Position numbers and translations under genes: made by a program. From positions 1 to 5,563 of the forward strand of contig JACQUS010000256.1 in NCBI GenBank assembly GCA_016210125.1: 5,563 nt of DNA, written 5' to 3'. Under the pieces are notes generated by a model. That model saw only the letters and a list, made by a program, of their open reading frames with translations, did no database searches and had not been told where the DNA came from. Source of the DNA: Chloroflexota bacterium (GTDB lineage: Bacteria; Chloroflexota; UBA6077; FW602-bin22; JACQUS01). Positions 1 through 5,551 of the stretch are shown one piece after another. Every line of letters begins with the position of its first letter. Within the stretch, counting starts at the first letter, position 1.

Positions 1-18
1 AGCCGTTTTGCTGCACCG

Positions 19-48
19 ATACTACCACGCCCACCGGCGCAGGCGCAA
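19..48 (-). promoter_or_regulatory. Possible leftward promoter at window edge
   Basis: Reading the minus strand, TTGCGC (43-48) is separated by 18 nt from TAGTAT (19-24). The -10 box is preceded by TGG, giving an extended -10 (TGGTAGTAT). The -35 matches the consensus at 3 of 6 positions and the -10 at 4 of 6. If real, it would drive a gene or RNA starting beyond the left edge. It rests only on motif similarity in GC-rich DNA. Confidence 0.25.
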
Positions 49-120
49 TCGGCGCTCGCGGCCCTTCTGTGGGGGACCATTGTGAGGGAGGCCACTCGCG
101 TGCTGCTGCGCGCCTGCCGC

Positions 121-154
121 CGGCCCTCCCCGGCCGTCAGTATGTGGACGCTCG
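121..154. repeat. Imperfect direct repeat, copy 1
   Basis: This 34-nt segment matches 204-236 at 30 of 34 aligned positions, with three substitutions and one single-base indel. Shared blocks include CGGCCCTC at the left, GTCAGTA in the middle and ACGCTCG at the right. The copies are offset by 83 nt. This copy is intergenic, while copy 2 includes the stop codon and last codons of the SDR gene. Similarity does not continue past either end, so it is not the tail of a longer duplicated SDR gene. Confidence 0.6.
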
Positions 155-194
155 CCCCATGGATAACGCGGGATGACGCGGCGGCTGGGGTGCG

Positions 195-210
195 GGGGCC
201 TATCGGCCCT
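195..210 (-). terminator. Hairpin just after the SDR gene, weak terminator candidate
   Basis: On the minus strand, 10 nt after the TGA stop, GGGCC and GGCCC form a perfect 5-bp GC stem around a GATA tetraloop (201-204), with one more G-U pair possible at the base. No T-tract follows, since the next bases are C-rich. This is therefore not a canonical intrinsic terminator. It may slow transcription, protect the 3' end or assist a factor-dependent stop. Confidence 0.35.
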
Positions 211-236
211 CTCCGGCGGTCAGTAGTGAACGCTCG
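204..236. repeat. Imperfect direct repeat, copy 2, over the SDR stop codon
   Basis: This is the second copy of the repeat at 121-154. It covers the last few codons of the minus-strand SDR gene (Ser-Val-His-Tyr), its TGA stop at 220-222 and the start of the downstream hairpin. Because one copy lies inside a reading frame and the other does not, a local segmental duplication of the gene's 3' end is the simplest explanation. A small dispersed repeat family is the alternative. Confidence 0.6.
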
Positions 237-1020
237 GCGCCGCGCCGCCGTCCACGGCGATAGACTGGCCGGTGATCGCGTCAGCCGCCGCAGAGCAGAG
301 GTAGGCGACCACGTTGGCGATCTCCTCGGGCTCGAGGAGGCGCCCGAGCGGCGCCCGCGCGGCGTGCTCGCGCTCGATCTGCTCCACGGGCACGTTGCGC
401 TGTCGTGCCTCGCGCGAGAGGAGAGCGGTGAGCAATGGCGTGCGCGTCAGGTCGGGGTGCAGGACGTTGACGCGGATGCCGTCGCCGACGACCTGCGCCG
501 CGAGCTGCTTGGCCAAGTTCGTGAGCGCGGCGCAGACCGGGCCGTTATCGGTGGCGAAGAGCCGCACCAGGCGCGTGGCCATGCCGCTCACCAGGATGAT
601 CCGTCCCCAGCGGTCGCGCTGCATGTGCGGAATAGCCTCGCGGGCGCAGCGGACGCTGCTGAAGAACTTGACGTTGAAGTGGTAGAGCCATTGCTCATCG
701 GGGATGGCCGTGAAGGTGGCCCCGCCGGCGCCGTGCATGTTCGCGCAGCACACCAAGATGTCAGCGCGGCCGAAGTGCTCCGCCGCGCCACGCACGAAGC
801 GCTGGCAGCCGTCCAACGTGCTCAGGTCGGCGCTGACCGCTAGGCAGCGCCGACCGGTCGCGGAGCGCACCTCCTCGGCCGTCGCCGCCAGATCGCCCTC
901 CCCGCGCGCGCAGATGGCCACGTCGGCGCCGTGGCGCGCCAAGGTGACGGCCGTGGCGCGGCCAATGCCCTTGCTGCCGCCTGTGACGAGCGCGACGCGT
1001 CCGCTGAGATCCAGGTTCAT
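220..1020 (-). CDS. SDR-family protein lacking the catalytic Tyr and Lys
   Basis: This 266-residue protein has the usual length and order of a classical short-chain dehydrogenase/reductase, a cytosolic Rossmann-fold NAD(P)(H)-binding enzyme family. The dinucleotide-binding motif TGGSKGIG spans residues 13-20, Asp65 sits in the usual ADL position, and a conserved-type Asn (FNVK, Asn116) and Ser (VSG, Ser145) are present. The C-terminal signature (PLGRLLEPEEIANVVAYL, then ITGQSIAVDGG) is typical of 3-oxoacyl-ACP-reductase-like SDRs. However, where YxxxK belongs, the protein reads N159-G-P-V-C163 before AALTNLAK, so both catalytic Tyr and Lys are missing. The NNAG motif is also altered (CCAN, 91-94), and the usual PG after the NVxxP segment is PD (189-190). 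Divergent SDR subgroups without a perfect catalytic tetrad are known (the BKR-like SDR group), so it may be a non-classical enzyme or a binding protein. The ATG start is well supported by AGGAGG (1029-1034), 8 nt upstream. It is transcribed divergently from selB. SDR fold is certain; substrate and activity are unknown. Confidence 0.93.
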   Translation of the reverse strand: MNLDLSGRVALVTGGSKGIGRATAVTLARHGADVAICARGEGDLAATAEEVRSATGRRCLAVSADLSTLDGCQRFVRGAAEHFGRADILVCCANMHGAGGATFTAIPDEQWLYHFNVKFFSSVRCAREAIPHMQRDRWGRIILVSGMATRLVRLFATDNGPVCAALTNLAKQLAAQVVGDGIRVNVLHPDLTRTPLLTALLSREARQRNVPVEQIEREHAARAPLGRLLEPEEIANVVAYLCSAAADAITGQSIAVDGGAAPSVHY

Positions 1021-1086
1021 TCCTAGCGCCTCCTCGCCTGCTATGCCTGCGCCGTGTGACTAGCTTACGCCACTGGCCGCGCCGTC

Positions 1087-1156
1087 GGAAGAGCCTGGGT
1101 CGCGTTGACGGTCGTCCTGCCCCGTGGTAAGGTCCAGGCGACCCCAGCGCTCTTCC
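1087..1156. repeat. Long inverted repeat enclosing the selB promoter
   Basis: The left arm (1087-1100, GGAAGAGCCTGGGT) and right arm (1141-1156, ACCCCAGCGCTCTTCC) are reverse complements of each other apart from two single extra bases in the right arm. The core GGAAGAGC/GCTCTTCC is a perfect 8-bp match. The 40-nt interval between the arms contains the whole predicted selB promoter, and the right arm begins at about the expected transcription start. Possible roles are paired operator sites for a dimeric regulator acting by looping, or a structure in a leftward transcript reading through both arms. A chance match is possible but less likely given the length. Confidence 0.5.
1105..1133 (+). promoter_or_regulatory. 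Predicted promoter of the selB operon
   Basis: TTGACG (1105-1110, 5 of 6 to the sigma-70-type -35) is followed at 17 bp by TAAGGT (1128-1133). The -10 box carries an upstream TGG, making an extended -10. Transcription would start near 1140, giving a leader of about 30 nt before the GTG start. No other rightward promoter is evident inside the three-gene cluster, so this likely serves selB, the DUF2342 gene and nurA together. The site lies between the arms of the inverted repeat at 1087-1156. Confidence 0.6.
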
Positions 1157-1169
1157 ACCGGAGGCCAGA

Positions 1170-3035
1170 GTGTTCGTCATCGGCACTGCTGGTCACGTTG
1201 ACCACGGCAAATCTACCCTCGTCCGCGCGCTCACGGGCATTGACCCTGACCGCCTGCGTGAGGAGAAAGAGCGCGGCATGACTATCGACCTGGGCTTTGC
1301 CTGGCTGCGGCTGCCGAGCGGGCGCGAGGTCAGCATCGTCGACGTGCCCGGGCACGAGCGTTTCATCAAGAACATGCTCGCCGGCGTCGGCGGCATCGAC
1401 GTGGCCCTCCTGGTCATCGCGGCAGACGAGAGCGTCATGCCGCAGACCGAGGAGCACCTCGCCATCCTTGATCTGCTGCGCGTGAAGAACGGCGTCGTCG
1501 CGCTGACCAAGATCGACCTGGTGGAGCCGGACTGGCTGGAGCTGGTTCAGGCCGACGTGCGTGAGCGCCTGGGCGGCACGGTGCTGGAGGGTGCGCCCAT
1601 CGTGCGCGTCTCGGCACAGACGGGCGCGGGACTCGACGAGCTGAAGCGCACGCTCGACGCGCTGCTCGACGCCACGCCGCCGAAGCGCGACCTCGGCCGG
1701 CCACGCCTGCCGGTAGACCGCGTGTTCACCGTCGCCGGCTTCGGCACCGTCGTCACCGGCACGCTCATCGACGGCCACATGACTATCGGGCAGGAGGTGG
1801 AGATCCTGCCCCGCAGACTGCGCTCGCGCGTGCGTGGCCTCCAGACGCACCGCCAGCGCGTCGAGACGGCGCGCCCGGGCACGCGCGTGGCCGTGAACCT
1901 GGTCGGCGTGGCCACTGAGGATGTCGATCGTGGTGACGTGGTCACGGCGCCGCGCTGGCTGCGCCCGTCGCGTGTGTTCGACGCCCGCCTGCGCTTGCTG
2001 AAGGCGTCCGAGCGGCCGCTGGCCCACAACGCGCCCGTTAGCTTCCACACCGGCGCGGCCGAGGCGCTCGGCCGTGTGCGGCTGCTCGACCGGCAGGAGC
2101 TGGCCCCGGGCGAGACCGGCTGGGCGCAGCTTCGCCTGGAGCGCGAGCTGGCCGTGGCCAAGGGCGACATGTTCATCGTCCGCGACACGGTGACCACCGT
2201 CGGCGGTGGCGAGGTCGTCGAGGTCGCGCCGAAGCGACACAGGCGCTTCCACGGGCCGACGCTGCGGGCGCTGGAGACGCTGGCTCAGGGCGCGCCGGAG
2301 GACGTGGTGCTCGAAGCGCTCGGCGGCCGCGGGCTGCTCGACGCCGAAGCGCTGGCCCAGCGCGCCGGCCTGGCCACCGCGGCCGTGCGCGAGGTCCTGG
2401 CCGACCTGACGGCGCGCGGCGTGGTGGTGCACCTCGACGGCCTCTACCTCAGCGAGCCGACCTGGCAGCAGCTCCGCCAGCAGGCGCAGGGGGCCGTCGC
2501 GGAGTTCCACCGCCAGTTCCCACTGCGCAGCGGTATGCCGCGCGAGGAGCTGAAGAGCCGCCTTGGCCTCGGCGCCAAGCCCTTTGCCCTCTTGCTCAAG
2601 CGCCTCGAACACGAGGGCGCGCTGCTCGAGGAGGGCGCGACCGTGCGCCTGCCAGCGCACGCGGTGCGCTTCACGCTGGAGCAGGAGGCGCAGATCGCGC
2701 GGCTGCTGGAGCGGCTGCTTGCGCAGGGCTACGCGCCGCCGAGCCGCCAGGAGCTGGAGGCCGAGGTCGGCCTTGATCCGGCGGTGACCGACGCGCTCAT
2801 CGAGCAGGGACGGCTGCGCCGGCTGACCGAGGAGGTCGTCTATCCGGCCGCGGTGTACAACGAGATGGTCGCGCGGGTAGTCGAGCGCATTCGTGGCCAG
2901 GGGCGCATCACCGTCGCTGAGGTGCGCGACATGTTCCAGACCAGCCGCAAGTACGCCTTGGCGCTGATGGAGCACCTCGACGAGGAGCGCGTGACGCGCC
3001 GCGTCGGCGACGAGCGGGTGCTGCTGCGCGGCTGA
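1170..3035 (+). CDS. selB: Selenocysteine-specific elongation factor SelB
   Basis: SelB is the GTPase that carries selenocysteinyl-tRNA(Sec) to the ribosome at UGA codons marked by a SECIS hairpin. At 621 residues it has the normal bacterial SelB length. The N-terminal GTPase domain shows G1 GHVDHGKST (8-16), the G2 threonine in RGMTIDLGF (Thr38), G3 DVPGHE (58-63), G4 TKID (113-116) and G5 SAQTG (148-152). The EF-Tu-like domain II begins near residue 178 (VDRVFTVAGFGTVVTGTL), and domain III extends to about residue 350. The remaining ~260 residues match the position of the winged-helix repeats that bind SECIS RNA, and they set SelB apart from EF-Tu and IF2-gamma types. The GTG start at 1170 gives the expected MFVIGTAGHVDHGKST opening and has GGAGG (1160-1164) 5 nt upstream. 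It is first in an apparent operon, and 16 nt separate its TGA from the next start. selA, selD and tRNA(Sec) are not in the window. Confidence 0.96.
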   Translation: MFVIGTAGHVDHGKSTLVRALTGIDPDRLREEKERGMTIDLGFAWLRLPSGREVSIVDVPGHERFIKNMLAGVGGIDVALLVIAADESVMPQTEEHLAILDLLRVKNGVVALTKIDLVEPDWLELVQADVRERLGGTVLEGAPIVRVSAQTGAGLDELKRTLDALLDATPPKRDLGRPRLPVDRVFTVAGFGTVVTGTLIDGHMTIGQEVEILPRRLRSRVRGLQTHRQRVETARPGTRVAVNLVGVATEDVDRGDVVTAPRWLRPSRVFDARLRLLKASERPLAHNAPVSFHTGAAEALGRVRLLDRQELAPGETGWAQLRLERELAVAKGDMFIVRDTVTTVGGGEVVEVAPKRHRRFHGPTLRALETLAQGAPEDVVLEALGGRGLLDAEALAQRAGLATAAVREVLADLTARGVVVHLDGLYLSEPTWQQLRQQAQGAVAEFHRQFPLRSGMPREELKSRLGLGAKPFALLLKRLEHEGALLEEGATVRLPAHAVRFTLEQEAQIARLLERLLAQGYAPPSRQELEAEVGLDPAVTDALIEQGRLRRLTEEVVYPAAVYNEMVARVVERIRGQGRITVAEVRDMFQTSRKYALALMEHLDEERVTRRVGDERVLLRG

Positions 3036-3051
3036 GATTCGGGGCGGGGCG

Positions 3052-4209
3052 ATGCTGACGAGCTGGGCTGGCCGGCTGGCACTGGGGCTTGCCCTAGGCG
3101 CGCTCTGGCGGGCCGGGCATCGCTACGCCGCCGCGCCGCTGCCAGGGCTGGTGTCTTGGCCGGTCGTCCGTGCCACGGCGCTGGCGTTCTGCCGCCGCGA
3201 CCGCGCGGCCGCACCCGCGCCGGCCGTGGCCGCGGCGTACGAGCGCCGCGTGGCGACGAGCGTGCAGCTCGTTGCGCGCTACGTGGGCACGCGGTTGCCG
3301 CAGCCGCTGGACAAGGTACACGTCCTAAGCCGCGCCGGCTGGATCGAGGCCAACCTGGTCGGGCTGCGCCAGCTTCTCGACCCGCTGGCCGACGCGTCGC
3401 GCGCTGGCGAGCCGAAAAGCGTCGGCAACCACGCTTCGAGCGGCGCCACGCAGATGCTCCTGAGCCTCCAGCTCGGTGTGCTGCTGGGCTTCCTGGCGCG
3501 GCGCGTCCTCGGGCAGTACGACCTGGCACTGCTCGGCAGCGAGCCGGTGGTGCAGGGTCGGCTGTACTTCGTCGAAGCCAACATCGCCGCGCTGGAGCAG
3601 CGTCTGGGCCTGCCGGCCGAGGACTTCCGGCTATGGATCGCGCTGCACGAGACCACGCACGCCTTCGAGTTCGAAGCGCACCCGTGGCTGCGCGAGCACC
3701 TAGCCGGGCTGCTGCGTCGCTACCTCCAGAGCCTCGGCCCGGACGTGCTCTCGTGGCGCCCAACGCGCGCCGGCCAGTGGGCGATGCTCGCGCGCCTGGC
3801 GGGCAACGCGCTGCAGAGTCGCTACGTCGTCGAGATCGTCATGTCTCCGGAGCAGCGCGAGGTCTTCCGCGCCGTCCAGGCGGCTATGGCCGTGCTAGAA
3901 GGCTTCTCGAACCACGTCATGGACCGCGTCGGCGCGGGCCTTATCGCCGACTACCCGGACCTGCGTGCGCGCTTCGAGCGCCGGCTGACCGAGCGTGGGC
4001 TGCTGGAGCGCCTAGCACAGCAGCTCACCGGCCTGCACGTCAAGCTGGAGCAGTACGTCCTCGGCGAGCGCTTTGTCAACGCAGTGGTCGAGCGGTTGGG
4101 CATCGCCGGAGCCAACCTGCTGCTCAGCGGCCCCAGCGCCCTGCCCACGCTCGATGAGCTCCACGAGCCGCAAAGTTGGTTGGCGCGCGTCCCCGGAGCG
4201 GCGCCGTGA
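3052..4209 (+). CDS. DUF2342 / zincin_2 metallopeptidase-like protein
   Basis: This 385-residue protein resembles the DUF2342 (zincin_2) family, whose members are annotated as putative zinc-dependent metalloproteases or, in some actinobacteria, as coenzyme-F420-associated proteins. The diagnostic motif is DFRLWIALHETTH, with the zinc-binding HExxH at His199-Glu200-x-x-His203. Other family landmarks are WIEANLVGLRQLLDPL (from Trp97), LLGFLARRVLGQYDL (144-158), FVEAN (173-177) and LEGFSNHVMD, in which Glu283 is a plausible third zinc ligand. Residues 9-19 (LALGLALGALW) are hydrophobic but too short and too close to arginines for a firm signal peptide or membrane anchor, so location is uncertain. 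The ATG start has only a loose G-rich ribosome binding site (GGGG at 3041-3044). The final TGA overlaps the nurA GTG by four bases, implying translational coupling. No F420-synthesis genes are nearby, so I do not infer that role. Family assignment is strong; substrate and actual peptidase activity are unproven. Confidence 0.88.
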   Translation: MLTSWAGRLALGLALGALWRAGHRYAAAPLPGLVSWPVVRATALAFCRRDRAAAPAPAVAAAYERRVATSVQLVARYVGTRLPQPLDKVHVLSRAGWIEANLVGLRQLLDPLADASRAGEPKSVGNHASSGATQMLLSLQLGVLLGFLARRVLGQYDLALLGSEPVVQGRLYFVEANIAALEQRLGLPAEDFRLWIALHETTHAFEFEAHPWLREHLAGLLRRYLQSLGPDVLSWRPTRAGQWAMLARLAGNALQSRYVVEIVMSPEQREVFRAVQAAMAVLEGFSNHVMDRVGAGLIADYPDLRARFERRLTERGLLERLAQQLTGLHVKLEQYVLGERFVNAVVERLGIAGANLLLSGPSALPTLDELHEPQSWLARVPGAAP

Positions 4210-5447
4210 CGCTCGACCTCGCCGCGCTGGCAGCGCAGCTCCGCGGCGCGCAGGAAAGGCTGCGCGGCGCGCAGGAGCGTCGCCGTACCCGCGAGCAGGC
4301 CGCTGCCGAGGCGCTCGCGCTGGTGCGCGACCGGCCGCTGCCCCTGGCGGTGCGCGCGCGGCCGGGTTTCTCGCCGCCCCAGGCGCTGGAGTCACTGGAC
4401 CGGCGCGTTCCTGTGCCCGCAGCGCCGCAGCGCTACAGTGTCGTCGCCACCGACGGCTCGCAGATCGCCCCCGACCCCCACGGCGCGCTGCTCTACTACG
4501 TCATCAACGTCGGGCGCGTCGCGCTGCACTACGGCGACGCGCGCGCGCACCTCGACAGCCGGCCGACGTTTACCTGCGCCGAGGACGACCTGTTCGCCAG
4601 CGTCGAGGAGCAGGTCGAGACACCCGACCGGCGCCCGCAGCCGGAGCGCGCGGGCGAGCACTACGCGCGGGTGCGCGAGCGCCGCGAGCTCCTGGACGAG
4701 CACCTATTGGCCACGAAGCGCAAGGTCGCCGAGATGCGCGCGCTGGTGGCCTTCGTCCGCGAGCAGCGCGCCGACGCGCCGTTGCTGGCGCTCCAGGACG
4801 GCTCGCTGATCATGACCGAGCACGAGAGCCTGGGCCGCGCCGGCTTTGTCCAGCCCCCTCTCCTGCGCGACTACGTTGCCGCGCTGCGGGAGCTGGTCGA
4901 GGAGCCCGTGCCCGTGGCCGGCTACATCAGCCGGCCACGCTCGGACATCGTCGCCGGGCTGCTGCGGGCGGCCGTGTGCCAGCACGACGACGCCACCTGG
5001 CGGGAGGGCTGCCGCGCCGAGCCGGCAGCCCTGTGCGCGCGCCTGGCCGGGGCCACCGACGACGAGGTCGTCGCGGCGATCGGCCTCCAGCCCGGCGAGC
5101 GCTCGGCGCGCTTCCGCAGCCGTTGGCGCGAGGCGCGCGCCGGCGAGCCGGCGATGGAGATCGACTTCTTCTTCCTGCACAGCGGCAGCGAGATCGCCCG
5201 CGTGCAGCTCCCGGCCGACCTGGCCGACGACGCGGCGCTGCTCGACTTCACCCACGCCGCGCTGATGGACCAGTGCCGCCGCGGCGACGGCTACCCGCCG
5301 GCGCTGGCCGAGGCACACGAGCAGGCCATCATCCGCGCCGGTGACCGCCGCGCGTTCGTCGCCCTGGTCGAAGATGACCTGGCGCGCCTTGGCCTGCCTG
5401 CCTCGCCGTCGGCCAAGCAGCGCGCCAAGGACCGTCGCGCGCTCTGA
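4206..5447 (+). CDS. nurA: NurA-family DNA repair nuclease
   Basis: The 413-residue protein matches the NurA domain, an RNase-H-like metal-dependent 5'-3' nuclease that works with the HerA hexameric ATPase in resecting DNA double-strand ends, best studied in archaea. Two Asp-Gly-Ser blocks typical of the metal site are visible: VVATDGSQI (Asp83) and LLALQDGSLI (Asp198). Further family-like segments are VAGYISRPRSDIVAGLLR and the C-terminal GYPPALAEAHEQA (His371). Residues about 5-40 form a charged, likely coiled-coil extension containing a tandem heptad (LRGAQER twice). I chose the GTG at 4206 because it overlaps the upstream TGA (GTGA) and has GGAG (4195-4198) 7 nt before it. The in-frame TTG at 4176 would add ten residues and lacks such support. 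It is the last gene of the selB cluster. No HerA gene is visible; one could lie outside the window. The C-terminal tail is Lys/Arg-rich (AKQRAKDRRAL). Confidence 0.88.
   Translation: MTLDLAALAAQLRGAQERLRGAQERRRTREQAAAEALALVRDRPLPLAVRARPGFSPPQALESLDRRVPVPAAPQRYSVVATDGSQIAPDPHGALLYYVINVGRVALHYGDARAHLDSRPTFTCAEDDLFASVEEQVETPDRRPQPERAGEHYARVRERRELLDEHLLATKRKVAEMRALVAFVREQRADAPLLALQDGSLIMTEHESLGRAGFVQPPLLRDYVAALRELVEEPVPVAGYISRPRSDIVAGLLRAAVCQHDDATWREGCRAEPAALCARLAGATDDEVVAAIGLQPGERSARFRSRWREARAGEPAMEIDFFFLHSGSEIARVQLPADLADDAALLDFTHAALMDQCRRGDGYPPALAEAHEQAIIRAGDRRAFVALVEDDLARLGLPASPSAKQRAKDRRAL
4239..4280 (+). repeat. Tandem 21-bp heptad repeat inside nurA
   Basis: Two adjacent 21-nt units (4239-4259 and 4260-4280) differ at four bases, three of them synonymous third positions and one a synonymous first-position Arg change. 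Both encode Leu-Arg-Gly-Ala-Gln-Glu-Arg. The unit length equals one coiled-coil heptad, so the duplication would lengthen an N-terminal helix without breaking its phase. Confidence 0.8.
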
Positions 5448-5458
5448 CCCTCGCGCGA
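5435..5458 (+). terminator. Inverted repeat over the nurA stop, weak terminator candidate
   Basis: TCGCGCG (5435-5441) and CGCGCGA (5452-5458) are perfect reverse complements separated by 10 nt, with the TGA stop (5445-5447) in the loop. No T-tract follows. The arms are low-complexity CG alternation, common in this base composition, so a terminator role is doubtful. Confidence 0.25.
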
Positions 5459-5478
5459 TCCTCGCGCCGGTGGAGAGC

Positions 5479-5507
5479 AGGACGCTGCGCCGGCCGGCCG
5501 GTATAAT
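5479..5507 (+). promoter_or_regulatory. Predicted promoter with consensus TATAAT
   Basis: TATAAT (5502-5507) is a perfect sigma-70-type -10 in a very GC-rich context where A/T runs are rare. At 17 bp upstream, AGGACG (5479-5484) matches only the central GAC of the -35 consensus. The spacer contains a CCGGCCGGCCGG palindromic run. Transcription would begin near 5514 and continue off the right edge. Confidence 0.55.
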
Positions 5508-5517
5508 GGGGCTCCAA

Positions 5518-5551
5518 CGGGCGATCTGCGGACAGGGACGCTAGGCGCCCG
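5518..5551 (+). repeat. Inverted repeat in the leader of the right-edge transcript
   Basis: CGGGCG (5518-5523) and CGCCCG (5546-5551) are perfect 6-bp complements with 22 nt between them. They begin a few bases after the expected transcription start. They could form a leader hairpin, but the loop is long and the sequence is truncated soon after, so no known riboswitch or RNA family can be assigned. Confidence 0.3.

Larger units (their letters stand above)
1..219. other. Gene-free left-edge stretch with a repeat copy
   Basis: I see no supportable gene here. The plus-strand frame beginning at base 1 is open well into the SDR gene, but it reads as an Arg/Ala-rich antisense shadow of that gene with no recognisable domain. 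On the minus strand a short ATG-led frame starting near base 80 runs off the left edge, and nothing resembling a ribosome binding site precedes it. The stretch holds a possible leftward promoter (19-48), one copy of an imperfect direct repeat (121-154) and the hairpin downstream of the SDR gene (195-210). It is most simply read as the region between the SDR gene and an unseen gene to the left. Confidence 0.5.

Noticed and set aside
195..222. SDR TGA followed 10 nt later by a GATA-loop hairpin, considered as a SECIS-like recoding site
   Set aside because: Readthrough would add no conserved SDR sequence, the protein is already complete at the usual C-terminus, and the tetraloop lacks features seen in known bacterial SECIS loops.
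82..843. Long plus-strand frame across the left edge and the SDR gene
   Set aside because: Arg/Ala-rich with no domain and entirely antisense to a clear SDR over most of its length; open frames of this kind are expected at this G+C.
1062..1090. Possible minus-strand promoter for the SDR gene (TAAGCT with TTCCGA 17 nt upstream)
   Set aside because: Only 3 of 6 matches in each box and no extended -10; too weak to list, although a leftward promoter must lie somewhere in this region or beyond.
1065..2975. A 636-residue open frame on the minus strand opposite selB
   Set aside because: It is a His/Arg/Ala-rich antisense shadow produced by high third-position G+C. It has no recognisable domain, while the opposite strand encodes an unmistakable SelB.
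3072..3108. Signal peptide or transmembrane anchor at the start of the DUF2342 protein
   Set aside because: The hydrophobic run is only about 11 residues and is flanked closely by arginines, with no convincing cleavage site; not strong enough to call.
4073..5344. 423-residue plus-strand frame overlapping nurA in another phase
   Set aside because: Extremely Arg/Ala/Pro-rich composition and no motifs; the in-phase NurA frame has the conserved DGS blocks.
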